From contig NZ_BFAQ01000049.1 in NCBI RefSeq assembly GCF_002933855.1, positions 78,449 through 142,448 on the forward strand: a stretch of DNA of 64,000 bases, written 5' to 3'. The position numbers and the translations under genes are program-made. Shown here one piece after another: positions 27,669-37,532 of this stretch; within the stretch, counting starts at the first letter, position 1, and each line of letters begins with the position of its first letter. The stretch is from Vibrio penaeicida. GTDB lineage: Bacteria; Pseudomonadota; Gammaproteobacteria; Enterobacterales; Vibrionaceae. The notes under the pieces are model-generated. The model was given only the letters and a program-made list of their open reading frames with translations, was not told the origin of the DNA and ran no database searches.

Positions 27669-28883
27669 TTATGAATGTTTATCCAAAGATTTACAGACTG
27701 CTGCCGTGAATACTACGTCGGTCGAACTGTTCAAAGCGGTTTCTGCGGAGTCTTGAATCACACCGATGATGAACCCAACGGCAACGACTTGCATCGCAAT
27801 GTCATTTGGAATACCAAATAACCCACAAGCCAAGGGAATTAAAAGTAAAGATCCACCCGCTACACCAGATGCACCGCACGCTGATACGGCCGCGACAATT
27901 GATAGAAGTAGGGCGGTCATTACATCAATCTGAATACCCATGGTATGCACTGCGGCTAACGTAAGAACTGTGATAGTAATGGCTGCGCCGCCCATGTTAA
28001 TCGTCGCCCCTAAAGGAATAGAGACAGAATACGTATCTTCATGCAACTTAAGCTTGGAACACAAATTCATATTGACTGGAATATTGGCTGCACTTGAACG
28101 TGTGAAGAAAGCCGTCACGCCACTTTCTCGTAAGCAGGTTAAAACGAGAGGATAAGGGTTTTGTTTCGTCTTGGCGTAAACGATGGCTGGGTTAATGATC
28201 AGCGCCATAATGAACATCGATCCCAACAATACGGCCAGTAATTGCGCGTAACCGAAAAGAGCGTCGAAGCCAGTGGTTGCAAATGTAGATGCGACAAGCC
28301 CGAAAATACCAAACGGAGCCAGTCTGATAATAAAGCGAACGATCTGTGAAACACCATGACTTAAATCCTCGAAAACAGCCTTGGTAGTATCTGAAGCGTG
28401 GTGTAATGCCAGCCCCAAAGCAATGGCCCACGCCAAAATGCCAATATAGTTTGCATTCATTAGAGCGCTGACGGGGTTGTCTACCAGCTTAAACAAAAGG
28501 GTGTGTAAGACTTCCGCTATGCCTTGTGGAGGGGTTGCCCCTTGTGCTCCTGCGACTAATGTTAGGGTTGTAGGGAAAACAAAGCTCATCACAACGGCGG
28601 TTAAAGCCGCAAAGAATGTACCCAAAAGGTAGAGCACAATAACGGGCTTCATATTTGTGTGCTGATTTTTCTTTTGGTTGGCGATGGAGGCGGCGACAAG
28701 AATGAATACTAAAATGGGGGCAACCGCTTTAAGTGCACCAACAAAAAGATCACCTAGCATACTCGCTTCTATTGCGGTATCTGGTGAGGTAATGGCGAGT
28801 GCAACGCCAAAAGAAATACCTAAGAGTATCTGTAAGACAAGATTTCCGTTTGCTAACCGTGATAATACGGAAGAGTTGTTCAT
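27669..28883 (-). CDS. sstT: Serine/threonine:sodium symporter SstT
   Basis: An inner-membrane transporter of 404 residues in the dicarboxylate/amino acid:cation symporter family, importing serine and threonine with sodium. Features are the N-terminal NGNLVLQILLGISFG, the re-entrant serine-rich loop AFFTRSSAANIPVN, the SIPLGATINMGGAAITI motif and a second loop around ACGASGVAGGSLLLIPLA. Length and sequence fit SstT closely. It is monocistronic. The serine link to dsdA 12 kb away is suggestive only. Confidence 0.94.
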   Translation of the reverse strand: MNNSSVLSRLANGNLVLQILLGISFGVALAITSPDTAIEASMLGDLFVGALKAVAPILVFILVAASIANQKKNQHTNMKPVIVLYLLGTFFAALTAVVMSFVFPTTLTLVAGAQGATPPQGIAEVLHTLLFKLVDNPVSALMNANYIGILAWAIALGLALHHASDTTKAVFEDLSHGVSQIVRFIIRLAPFGIFGLVASTFATTGFDALFGYAQLLAVLLGSMFIMALIINPAIVYAKTKQNPYPLVLTCLRESGVTAFFTRSSAANIPVNMNLCSKLKLHEDTYSVSIPLGATINMGGAAITITVLTLAAVHTMGIQIDVMTALLLSIVAAVSACGASGVAGGSLLLIPLACGLFGIPNDIAMQVVAVGFIIGVIQDSAETALNSSTDVVFTAAVCKSLDKHS

Positions 28884-29298
28884 AATCTTTCCTGTAATGT
28901 AATAAGTTTTAGCCTAAGTCAGGTGCTGAAGTACTCATTCACCCCGATTGTTCCTATAAATATCCGAACTCTTTGTTTCGGTGGTGCGATCTTATAGATT
29001 GCAGTTTTATTGTCTAGGTTAATTGAGTTATTTATGTTTTAAAATTTACTTTTTGATGTTTAACCTAGGTGTATGTTCTGTTAATGGATTTAAAATTAGC
29101 ATTCATTATCGTGAGGTGAGGAGGGTTTCTAGAAGATAAACGTAGGAAACATGATTTATTAGATTCGGCAAATTATTGATTAGAAATGAAAACTTTTTGA
29201 GCTAATTAAAAAAGTACCAATAAGCAACTGAGTTTTTATTAAATTGGATTTTTCCAGCTATGCTTAAGGAATAAAAATAGACGTTACAGGTTATTCAT
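28884..29298. other. 415-base regulatory gap
   Basis: An AT-rich divergent promoter region between sstT and the hybrid kinase gene. No gene or defined motif was recognised. Confidence 0.4.
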
Positions 29299-31605
29299 AT
29301 GACTATCTTAAGTAGCGTATTAAGTTGGAAAGCTAGGTTAGGTCTGTCCCGTCAGATATTGGTCTTGTTGTGCTTGTTAGGCAGCTTGTTTGCTGTTTTG
29401 TCGATACTGTCAAATGCCTATTGGGAACAACATAAAAATTCTGAAAGGACGGAAGCGATTTTGGCTTCTGTTGATACGTATTTTGTTCCCAAGATCCAGC
29501 GTTATTTAAAGGTGCAAGATCCGCTTCAGCTTGAAGCGGTGGTCAAAGAGCTATATCGCTTTGCAGAAGTCGATGGCGTAAAAATAGCCATGTCAGGATC
29601 AAACGATATTCAGCTTGGTCAAATCTCTTCGCAAAATTCAGTGGTCTCTCATTGGAGCCTTGAAGGTGGGGCCTCTGATCAAACGTTAAGCTTAGCGTTA
29701 ATGTCACCTAATCAAATCGAATGGCAAGACAGGTTCTCGTTTCAAGAATTTGCGACGCAATGTTTGCTCGCTCTAATGTTGGTATTGATTGGGTACATCA
29801 CTTTATTAAAATCAATCATCAAACCAATTCGCGAAATGTCTCGTCGGGTTGGGGAAATCGACGAGAATAACCTCCCAAAAAAAATTCACCTTCAATCACG
29901 CATTTTCAAAGACGAAATGTCGCAGTTTAATGAGCGATACAATAATGCGGTAGACCGAATTCGAGAGACCTTTCTTCAACTATCTAATACGTGCCAGCAA
30001 GCCGAAATAGCGAAGGCACGGAAAAGCGACTTAATGGCAACAATGAGTCACGACATTCGAAATTCGTTAAATAGTTACGTTGGAATGGTTTCACTATTGA
30101 AAGATGAACCTAGCAAAGAAGAGCTGAAGGAGTTTTCTGCTCTTATCCAAAGAGCGACCGCAAATTTGCAGGACTTAGTCAGTGATATTCACGATATGTC
30201 TCAGTTGGAAACCGGTCGGTTAGACATTGTTAAGAAGGATTTTAGTATTACTGAACTGGTGGATGATATTGATGCTATGTTCCGTGCTAAAGCGACAGAA
30301 AAAGATCTTTTATTCCAATGCACAATAGATTCAAGCATCAGTCCAAGATTACTTGGTGATAAAAGCCGTATTCGACAAGTGCTGCGAAATTTATTGAGCA
30401 ATGCAATTAAATTTACGGATAGCGGTTACGTTCTTTTAGACGTTCAACACCTATCGTATGACGACAGTTCCGAAACGATACTTTTTGAAGTCAAAGACAG
30501 CGGAGTTGGAATTGATAAGTCTCAGCAAGAAGAAATATTTGAACAAAATGGCCCAAGTGATGACAGCGAAAGAAATACCACCGGAGTACGTTTAGGCATA
30601 ACACGAAACCTAATACACCTTATGGGGGGGAACTTAAGACTGGATAGCGAGCCTGGAGTTGGGACTCATTTTTCGTTTACCTTACGATTCTCGCACTCCT
30701 TAGAGCAGTCTGTATTGATCGAAGAAGAACTTGATAAACCAAGGGCGTTACTGCTCGACGACTATTGCTTGAATATGAGAATTACGTCCATTCAATTGGA
30801 CAAAATGGGGTGGGAGTCAACATGCTGCCAAGACATTAGCTACGTTACTACTATGTTGAAAATGGCGCTTAAGAAAGGGTTAGCTTACCAGCTTCTAGTG
30901 ATAGATCATGATTTAGCGTATCTCGACAGTTTCGATTTTGTTAAGCAAATAAAGAACGGGCTTGGGGATAATGCTCCCGCAATTATGATGATATCTTCAT
31001 CCAAGTTTGATCATAAAGAAGCCATAAAATGTGGGGTCGATACCTGTCTTGCAAGACCTTATGATGTTGATGACCTTGAACCCAAAGTAAAGTCGATATT
31101 AGAGAAAAAGCCATTAACTCGCCCTTCGCATGTGTTGGAAAGAAAACCTGCGGCGAAATCGCTATTGAAAGTCTTGCTGGTGGAAGACCAAGTCTCTAAT
31201 CAAGTTGTAATGAAAAAGATGCTGGAGCGACTAGGTGTTGATGTTAGCGTGGCAGAAAATGGGCGAGTGGCTGTATCAAAGTGCGCAGTAGAGCATTATG
31301 ATTTGGTCCTAATGGACTGCCAGATGCCTGTAATGGATGGGTTTGAAGCAACGTTTTCTATTCGAAAAATGGAGAACGAATCTAGCTTGAGGGTTCCTAT
31401 TGTCGCATTGACTGCCAACGTATTAGCAGAAGAGAAAAAGAGATGTTTTGAAGTTGGGATGGATGGGTTTGTTTCAAAACCGGTTAGTTTAAGTAAGTTG
31501 TCCACAGTACTTAGAAAGCACGTTTCCAACTTTGAATTCCTAGTCAAAGATTCCAAATCAAACTCAGAGAGTAGAGAGCTTTCGAAAAAGCGAACAGCTC
31601 ATTAA
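29299..31605 (+). CDS. Hybrid histidine kinase with two receiver domains
   Basis: A 768-residue inner-membrane sensor. Transmembrane helices at about 17-40 and 154-172 enclose a short periplasmic sensor of about 110 residues. A HAMP-like linker precedes the H-box MSHDIRNSLN (His251) and a HATPase domain (N-box NLLSNAIKFTD, G1 KDSGVGID). The G2 loop is unusual (TTGVRLGI). The first receiver (about 481-600) keeps Asp536 but has Arg-Pro where Lys-Pro is expected (586), so it may be inactive. The second receiver (about 622-742) is complete: VED, Asp673 in LMDCQMP and Lys727. There is no Hpt domain, so phosphotransfer onward needs a partner. It converges on the next kinase gene. Confidence 0.92.
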   Translation: MTILSSVLSWKARLGLSRQILVLLCLLGSLFAVLSILSNAYWEQHKNSERTEAILASVDTYFVPKIQRYLKVQDPLQLEAVVKELYRFAEVDGVKIAMSGSNDIQLGQISSQNSVVSHWSLEGGASDQTLSLALMSPNQIEWQDRFSFQEFATQCLLALMLVLIGYITLLKSIIKPIREMSRRVGEIDENNLPKKIHLQSRIFKDEMSQFNERYNNAVDRIRETFLQLSNTCQQAEIAKARKSDLMATMSHDIRNSLNSYVGMVSLLKDEPSKEELKEFSALIQRATANLQDLVSDIHDMSQLETGRLDIVKKDFSITELVDDIDAMFRAKATEKDLLFQCTIDSSISPRLLGDKSRIRQVLRNLLSNAIKFTDSGYVLLDVQHLSYDDSSETILFEVKDSGVGIDKSQQEEIFEQNGPSDDSERNTTGVRLGITRNLIHLMGGNLRLDSEPGVGTHFSFTLRFSHSLEQSVLIEEELDKPRALLLDDYCLNMRITSIQLDKMGWESTCCQDISYVTTMLKMALKKGLAYQLLVIDHDLAYLDSFDFVKQIKNGLGDNAPAIMMISSSKFDHKEAIKCGVDTCLARPYDVDDLEPKVKSILEKKPLTRPSHVLERKPAAKSLLKVLLVEDQVSNQVVMKKMLERLGVDVSVAENGRVAVSKCAVEHYDLVLMDCQMPVMDGFEATFSIRKMENESSLRVPIVALTANVLAEEKKRCFEVGMDGFVSKPVSLSKLSTVLRKHVSNFEFLVKDSKSNSESRELSKKRTAH

Positions 31606-31614
31606 GTTTTTAGA

Positions 31615-31647
31615 TAACCTCAGCTTTTGGTCGCGAAGCTGAGGTTA
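31615..31647. terminator. Shared hairpin between convergent kinase genes
   Basis: TAACCTCAGCTT (31615-31626) pairs perfectly with 31636-31647 across a 9-base loop. The minus-strand kinase's stop codon is part of the second arm. There is no strong U-tract on either strand, so transcript-end protection is as likely as termination. Confidence 0.65.
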
Positions 31648-34600
31648 AATAGATTGCTTAAGTCTTGCCAACATATCAGCCGCTTGGTCAAACTGGAAGT
31701 TATCCAGTAATTCGCTCATTTCGTTAAGTGGTGATGCATCACCAAGGTTATATTTTTGCAATTCTTCAATAATGGTGAGAGCTTCTGTATCTGCTTCCAG
31801 TAACGCTGTGTTTAACTGTTCGATAAGCTTGTGGAAGCTACTGTCGATGGCTATTTTATCTTGTGGCTTTTCTTCTGCTTCATGAATTTGTGAATTAACC
31901 ATTTCCACAAAGGACATCATTTTCTTCACGTCATCTGTTAAAAGAGCCTGCCCATTTTTTATCTCTTTTTCCATTCTAGAGGATTGCTGATAAAGGAAAT
32001 CGACGGAAAGGTTTGCCGATGCCCCTTTTATGGCATGCAGCTTGTCTTTGGCTTTTTCTAACTCCTGCTCGTTAGCCATATTCAACAATTCTTCCATATC
32101 GTTGACTTGCGACTTAAAGAAGCGTTTTAACGTCGAGAAATAGATTTCCGCATTGCCCGATAACCGATGTAAACCGGCTTTAAGGTCGATGCCTTCGATC
32201 TCTGGAAAAGTATGCTCTGAATTCACGTTATTCTCCGGTTTTTTAGTATGACCATTTAAGGCTGGCTTCGGATGGCTTGCCTCTGGTTTCTTGCTCGATA
32301 GGTTTTGTGCGAATTCGGAAATTTTAGCCAAAAGCCCAGGAACGTGGATTGGCTTAGCGATGTGGGCATTCATTCCGACATTCAGGCAAGCTTCCACATC
32401 TTCACGCATGGCATTAGCTGTCATGGCCAGCACTGGCAAAGTGAAATCATCGTATTGTTTCCGAATTTCTTTAGTGGCGGTAAGACCATCCATAACGGGC
32501 ATTTGCATGTCCATCAATACGACATCGAATGTGTGCTTGTCTAATAAATCGAGTGCTTCCAAACCATGATTTGCGATGCTCACTGTTGCCCCTTCATTTT
32601 CAAGTATGGTTGAGGCAATTTCTTGGTTCGTGATGTTGTCTTCCACTAATAATATTCTGGTTCCTGAAATATTGTGTTCAGTTTTGGATTCAGTAGACGC
32701 TTGCTGGACGTCTTCGGCAATGTAACTTCCCAATGTGTCTACAATGGTATCAAGCAGGTTGGATGGGTTGACGGGCTTTAAGACAAGCCCATCGATAAGG
32801 TGACCATATTGGCTGTTGAAATCGAGTTGATTGCCATACGCAGTGATCAAAATTGTTTTAGCATTGGGGCAAAGTTGATGTTCGATCATATGCTCAATGG
32901 CTTGTATTCCATCAATTTCCGGCATTTGCCAATCTACTAAAAGCAAGTCATATTGTTTTTTCTGTTGTTCGAGTATTTGATATGCATCTTGTGCGTTCGA
33001 TGCGACGTCGACATCAAACATCATGTCGGTCAGCATGCTTGCAACGATAAGCCTTGCGGTATCATTATCATCAATAACCAATGCACTTTTGTGCTGAGTA
33101 ATTAGATAGCGCTCTTTTGCTTCTGTTTCTTCATTGATTTCCAGTTCCAACTCGAACCAAAAATGGGAGCCTTTGCCGTATTGGCTGCTCACCATAATCT
33201 CACCGCCCATAAGCTGAATTAATTGCTGGGATATAGAAAGCCCTAGCCCCGTCCCGCCATACTTGCGAGTTGTTGACGTATCCCCCTGATTAAAGGCTTG
33301 GAAAAGGTTGTTGATCTGCTCAGGAGTCATCCCGATGCCTGTGTCCTCTACTGCGAATCGCAAGACAGCAAGGTTACCAGTTCGGGCTTCTTCAGAAACA
33401 CTAATAATAACTTCACCACTCTCCGTAAACTTAACAGCGTTGCCCGCTAAGTTGATGAGCACTTGTCCTAGCCTTAATGAGTCGCCAGTTAACTGATTCG
33501 GGATATTCGGTGAAACATTAAAAATCAGCTCTATCCCCTTGTCTTCAGATTTCACGGACAATACGTTAGCTAAGTTATCGAGAACTTTATCGAGATTGAA
33601 CTCCGTATTTTCAATTTGAAGTTTGCCTGCTTCGACTTTCGAAAAATCCAGAATGTCGTTTATGATGCCGAGAAGCTGCTTACTGGCATAATCGATTTTC
33701 TCAACGTAAACACGCTGTTGCTCTTCTAAACTGGATGAAAGGACAAGGTGAGTCATTCCCATAATCGCATTCATTGGCGTCCGGATTTCGTGGCTCATAT
33801 TGGCTAAGAAATCGCCTTTTATTTTGCTGAGTTTATCTGCCGAGTCTTTTGATTCAATCAACTCGCGTTCTAATTGTTTTGTCTCCGTTACATCCATAAA
33901 GGTACCGACGATACCCATAATCCCATTGTTCTGATCATAAAATGGTGCTTCGTAAACGATCAGATCGCGCTCTTCTTCATTGCCATTGGTGAGTACCATT
34001 TCAAACTCAAGGCGTTTTGTTCCTTGAAGAAGCTCCAACTCATAACGCTTTAGTACGTGTACGGTATCTTCGTTAAATAGTGACTCTATGTGGCTTCCAA
34101 GTACTTCATCAACTTTCAACCCCATGAACTCGCAAAACTGCTCATTAACACCAAGGTATTCCCCTAATCGATTTCGGTAGTACGTAGGGTTAGGAATGGA
34201 GTCGATAATGTGCTGGTTAAGTTCTAGCTGTCTTGTAACCTCTTGTTCTGTTTCTCGTTGTTGCTCTATGTTCAAGCCTAATTGAAATGCGATGCTGAAG
34301 TTTTCTACCAGTTCATTGAGGATCCTCAGGTTGTTTTTACTCAGCTTTTTGATGGTTCCTATTTGTATTACCCCTAGAGGCTTATTGTTGGCCTGAATAG
34401 GAAACGCATGCAGTTCAATTAACTCCATGGTCATTTCACCCATGCCAATTTTTAATGGCGCATCCGAAGTTGCTTCCACCACTAAGTGAGAGCCGCTTTC
34501 TAAGCAGTAATAGGGGAACGTATAGTTTTCGGGTGTTGGGTCATAGATGTTGCCAAAACTGTTAATGGAGACTAAATCGCCGCTTTTATTTTGATAGAAA

Positions 34601-35595
34601 GTGATGAGTGGAAAAGAGAAATGAGTGTTCAAAAACTGCTTGGTAGCAGATACAACGTCATCAAGCTGTTCTTTACCACGAATCACATCATTATAGTTTT
34701 GAACGGTTTGTCCTATTCTAAGCTCATTTCTTAAATTAAAGAGTAACGAGTTAATTGCACTGGAAAATGCACCAAGCTCCCCTTGCACTTTTTCGCTGAG
34801 TTTGAAGTCATAGTCTTGATCATTCACTTTTGATATAACTTGGTTTTGCATGCGACCAAGTGGCGCTATGTAGACAAGCCAAAGCAAAATAAAGGATAAA
34901 GCTAAGAAAAAGCCAAGGATCAGAATGCCTGTAAACAGTATTTGGGAGTTGCGATCTACGTGCTTTTCCGCCGACATCTGCTCTTTGTTTAGCCTATCCA
35001 TACTCGATAAATAAGCCGATTCAATGGCGGACATTATTTTTGATTTTTCATTAAAATAGGTTTGCCCATAAAGAAGGGAGAGCGCGTTACGTTTACTTTG
35101 AGAGGTCGCAAGCTCGATTTGTTCGAAGGCTTCTTCTTCTAACTCAACAAGTTTGTCCGATTTTGATAGGGCTTCAGCAAGCGAATTGACTTCATCTTCA
35201 GACATCCCTGCCTTATAAATACGTTGCAAGAAGGTATCGCCGATGAATCCAGGTGTCAGGGTGAAATTTAAATGAGGTTCAGTGGCGATCACATCCCAGT
35301 AGCCAAATTCGTGACCTATCGGGATAGGCGCTTTTCCGTTTCGAACATCTAGAACTCTTTCAAACAACGCCTTCCACTTGACGTCTCCAGTTAAGGCGTA
35401 AGCACGTGCGAATTTCGTTAAATTATCAGAACTTTGCTTAAGCTCACTTCCCATTTTTATTAAGTTGGCTTGATCTTGGAGGATCTGCTCTTCTTCTTCG
35501 AAAACATCTATTGTTCGATCGACGACAAAAATGATACTAATGTTCACGATAAACATTAGTAAAAACAATAAACTAAATAGAGTCTTCATTTTCAT
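31645..35595 (-). CDS. Large hybrid sensor kinase: GAF-PAS-HisKA-HATPase-REC-REC-Hpt
   Basis: A 1316-residue phosphorelay protein of the BarA/TorS-like architecture. Transmembrane helices lie at about 6-25 and 219-245 around a helical periplasmic sensor. A HAMP-like region is followed by a GAF-like domain (about 310-440), a PAS domain (about 455-570), the H-box SHEIRTPMNA (His602) and a HATPase domain (NLAGNAVKFTE, DTGIGM, GGTGLGLSI). Receiver 1 has Asp888 (LVDWQMP), receiver 2 has Asp1029 (LMDMQMP), and the Hpt domain has His1187 (LHAIKGASANL). About 70 residues follow. All phosphotransfer sites are intact, so a full internal relay is possible. The ligand and the final regulator are unknown; the divergent REC-kinase gene next door is a candidate partner. 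Confidence 0.94.
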   Translation of the reverse strand: MKMKTLFSLLFLLMFIVNISIIFVVDRTIDVFEEEEQILQDQANLIKMGSELKQSSDNLTKFARAYALTGDVKWKALFERVLDVRNGKAPIPIGHEFGYWDVIATEPHLNFTLTPGFIGDTFLQRIYKAGMSEDEVNSLAEALSKSDKLVELEEEAFEQIELATSQSKRNALSLLYGQTYFNEKSKIMSAIESAYLSSMDRLNKEQMSAEKHVDRNSQILFTGILILGFFLALSFILLWLVYIAPLGRMQNQVISKVNDQDYDFKLSEKVQGELGAFSSAINSLLFNLRNELRIGQTVQNYNDVIRGKEQLDDVVSATKQFLNTHFSFPLITFYQNKSGDLVSINSFGNIYDPTPENYTFPYYCLESGSHLVVEATSDAPLKIGMGEMTMELIELHAFPIQANNKPLGVIQIGTIKKLSKNNLRILNELVENFSIAFQLGLNIEQQRETEQEVTRQLELNQHIIDSIPNPTYYRNRLGEYLGVNEQFCEFMGLKVDEVLGSHIESLFNEDTVHVLKRYELELLQGTKRLEFEMVLTNGNEEERDLIVYEAPFYDQNNGIMGIVGTFMDVTETKQLERELIESKDSADKLSKIKGDFLANMSHEIRTPMNAIMGMTHLVLSSSLEEQQRVYVEKIDYASKQLLGIINDILDFSKVEAGKLQIENTEFNLDKVLDNLANVLSVKSEDKGIELIFNVSPNIPNQLTGDSLRLGQVLINLAGNAVKFTESGEVIISVSEEARTGNLAVLRFAVEDTGIGMTPEQINNLFQAFNQGDTSTTRKYGGTGLGLSISQQLIQLMGGEIMVSSQYGKGSHFWFELELEINEETEAKERYLITQHKSALVIDDNDTARLIVASMLTDMMFDVDVASNAQDAYQILEQQKKQYDLLLVDWQMPEIDGIQAIEHMIEHQLCPNAKTILITAYGNQLDFNSQYGHLIDGLVLKPVNPSNLLDTIVDTLGSYIAEDVQQASTESKTEHNISGTRILLVEDNITNQEIASTILENEGATVSIANHGLEALDLLDKHTFDVVLMDMQMPVMDGLTATKEIRKQYDDFTLPVLAMTANAMREDVEACLNVGMNAHIAKPIHVPGLLAKISEFAQNLSSKKPEASHPKPALNGHTKKPENNVNSEHTFPEIEGIDLKAGLHRLSGNAEIYFSTLKRFFKSQVNDMEELLNMANEQELEKAKDKLHAIKGASANLSVDFLYQQSSRMEKEIKNGQALLTDDVKKMMSFVEMVNSQIHEAEEKPQDKIAIDSSFHKLIEQLNTALLEADTEALTIIEELQKYNLGDASPLNEMSELLDNFQFDQAADMLARLKQSI

Positions 35596-35759
35596 GGAAT
35601 TACCACGCTACTACGGAAACACAACTCTAATTAGCATAGTTAACAATGTGCTATTTACCCAAGTAGACAACTGCTTGATTTCAGAAATTTTAATTTGGCT
35701 CAATAACTCTCATTTTCCTCGTCTATACTTGAGTTAAAAAACGGGGTGTTACGTGATCT

Positions 35760-36884
35760 ATGTATGAACTTTTGATTGTTGATGATGTGGCAGAAAACTT
35801 AAGGATGTTGCAGCTTATCATGCAGCAGCCTGAGTATCGTATTCGAGCTGCTACCAGTGGGCATATCGCTTTGAAGCTGGTGGAAAAACAAAAACCCGAC
35901 TTGATCATTTCAGACATCAAAATGCCCCGCATGTCGGGGATTGAATTGTGTAAAATCCTAAAAGAGAACACCGATACCAGCGACATCCCGGTTATTTTTG
36001 TCAGCGCTTTTACGGATGTAGAAAGCATCGTTGAAGCTTTAGATGCTGGGGGTGTGGATTACATTTCGAAACCGTATCGTCCTCAAGAAGTATTGGCGAG
36101 AGTAAAGACTCAACTTACGCTCCGAGAAGCACAGAAAAAACTCCTTAAGAAAGAGCTCACTTCCGCGCTAAACAACTTAGTGGTTGGGGTCGCAAATGAA
36201 ATTAATACCCCTTTAGGGACGAGTATTCTTACGTCCACACATATGAGAGAAACCATTTTGAGTTTCGAGCAACAGTTTAGAGATCAGAAGATCACTAGCT
36301 CGAAATTAAAAGATTTCATTATTTTCTGCCACGACAGCGTCGACCTCAATCTGAATAACTTGAATCGGGTTGCCGATATGATGGAAATGTTTAAATCTAT
36401 TTCGGATACAGAAAATGAATTGAACATTGAAGAAGTGAGCTTGATTAAAATCATCGAAAAAGTAATCGCACACTTTCATGCAAAACTTGCCGAAGCAGGC
36501 GTTATGGTTCGGTTAGATGGGGAAAAAGAACTATTGAAAACCGATGCAAAATTGCTTGGTATTGTCTTCAATAACTTGATAGAGAACTCTCTAGTACATG
36601 CCTATTCAAACAAAGAGGAAAAGCGCAATATTCATATTTCATGGCAGCGGGCGGGTCAGCATCTCACGATTACTTACTGGGATAATGGTGCTGGCGTTGA
36701 AAGCGAGATTTTAACAGAAGTTATGCGTCCGTTCTTTACCACAAAAAGAGGGCGAGCAGGGCACGTTGGCTTGAGTGCAACGGTCGCAGCAAACATCATT
36801 AACACATCTCTAGCCGGTAATGCGAAGCTAGAATCAGATGAAAGAGGGCTGGTTTGGCAAATAAAGCTTCCTTTTGAACTTTAA
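35760..36884 (+). CDS. Response regulator fused to a His-less kinase-like domain
   Basis: A soluble 374-residue protein. The N-terminal receiver (1-118) is complete: VDDVAEN, phospho-acceptor Asp52 (SDIKMP) and Lys104 (SKPY). A coiled linker leads to a segment corresponding to a histidine-kinase H-box, but it reads GVANEINTPLG, with Asn146 where related proteins have His (codon AAT). The HATPase domain looks intact: NNLIENSLVHA, DNGAG, PFFTTK and GHVGLS. It should bind ATP but cannot autophosphorylate at the normal site. It may act as a phosphatase, a scaffold or an output adapter for the divergent hybrid kinase 164 bases away. Confidence 0.88.
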   Translation: MYELLIVDDVAENLRMLQLIMQQPEYRIRAATSGHIALKLVEKQKPDLIISDIKMPRMSGIELCKILKENTDTSDIPVIFVSAFTDVESIVEALDAGGVDYISKPYRPQEVLARVKTQLTLREAQKKLLKKELTSALNNLVVGVANEINTPLGTSILTSTHMRETILSFEQQFRDQKITSSKLKDFIIFCHDSVDLNLNNLNRVADMMEMFKSISDTENELNIEEVSLIKIIEKVIAHFHAKLAEAGVMVRLDGEKELLKTDAKLLGIVFNNLIENSLVHAYSNKEEKRNIHISWQRAGQHLTITYWDNGAGVESEILTEVMRPFFTTKRGRAGHVGLSATVAANIINTSLAGNAKLESDERGLVWQIKLPFEL

Positions 36885-36932
36885 ATCAATATCGCTGCCC
36901 TATCTTAGAGGCTAACAATAGTAATTGAATCA

Positions 36933-37445
36933 ATGACCGACTCTCCTACAGCGCGATGTGCCTTCGTTAAAGCGCAACTTAAAGACATTCCAAATATCAA
37001 TGCCCTGATCTTTGATTCAAAAGCATCTTGGGGATACAGCCCAGAGCAAATCGAGCTTTGGCGCGCAGGGCTTACCATTACAGAGGCGTGTTTTATGCAC
37101 CGTCATTTCTACAAAGGGATGACCCCAGATGGTCTTTTATGTTGTGTATATTCATTTAGCCAATCGGAAGGTAAAGTCTTCGAGTTAGAGGATTGTTTTG
37201 TTTCCCCTCGATTTCTAGGGTTAGGCTTTGGCAATCAAATGATGAATGACGTGTTTGATCGAATGATGGAGAAATCGGCAGAAAAGTTGATCATTGTTTC
37301 GGACCCAAATGCAGTGGGTTTCTACCAAAAATATGGCGCTACTCAAGTGGGGGTTTATCCATCGTTACCGCAAGGGCGCCAATTGCCGATTTTAGAAATT
37401 TTACTGACCCCACAAGATCTCGATAAGTTGAATTCCGTATCTTAA
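36933..37445 (+). CDS. GNAT-family N-acetyltransferase
   Basis: A 170-residue acetyl-CoA-dependent acetyltransferase fold. The acetyl-CoA loop is visible in FLGLGFGNQMMNDVFDRM, and the later NAVGFYQKYGATQVG is the usual strand 6-helix region. The N-terminal part (IFDSKASWGYSPEQIELWR) matches GNATs of unknown substrate. It is 48 bases downstream of the REC-kinase and may be cotranscribed. The substrate is not predictable. Confidence 0.85.
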   Translation: MTDSPTARCAFVKAQLKDIPNINALIFDSKASWGYSPEQIELWRAGLTITEACFMHRHFYKGMTPDGLLCCVYSFSQSEGKVFELEDCFVSPRFLGLGFGNQMMNDVFDRMMEKSAEKLIIVSDPNAVGFYQKYGATQVGVYPSLPQGRQLPILEILLTPQDLDKLNSVS

Positions 37446-37532
37446 GACCAGATGAGGTAAGTAACCTGAATGCAGGATAATTTAAACCTTTTAATGCTAC
37501 TTAGCGGTCGCTAAAACACACCTTAGTTGAGG

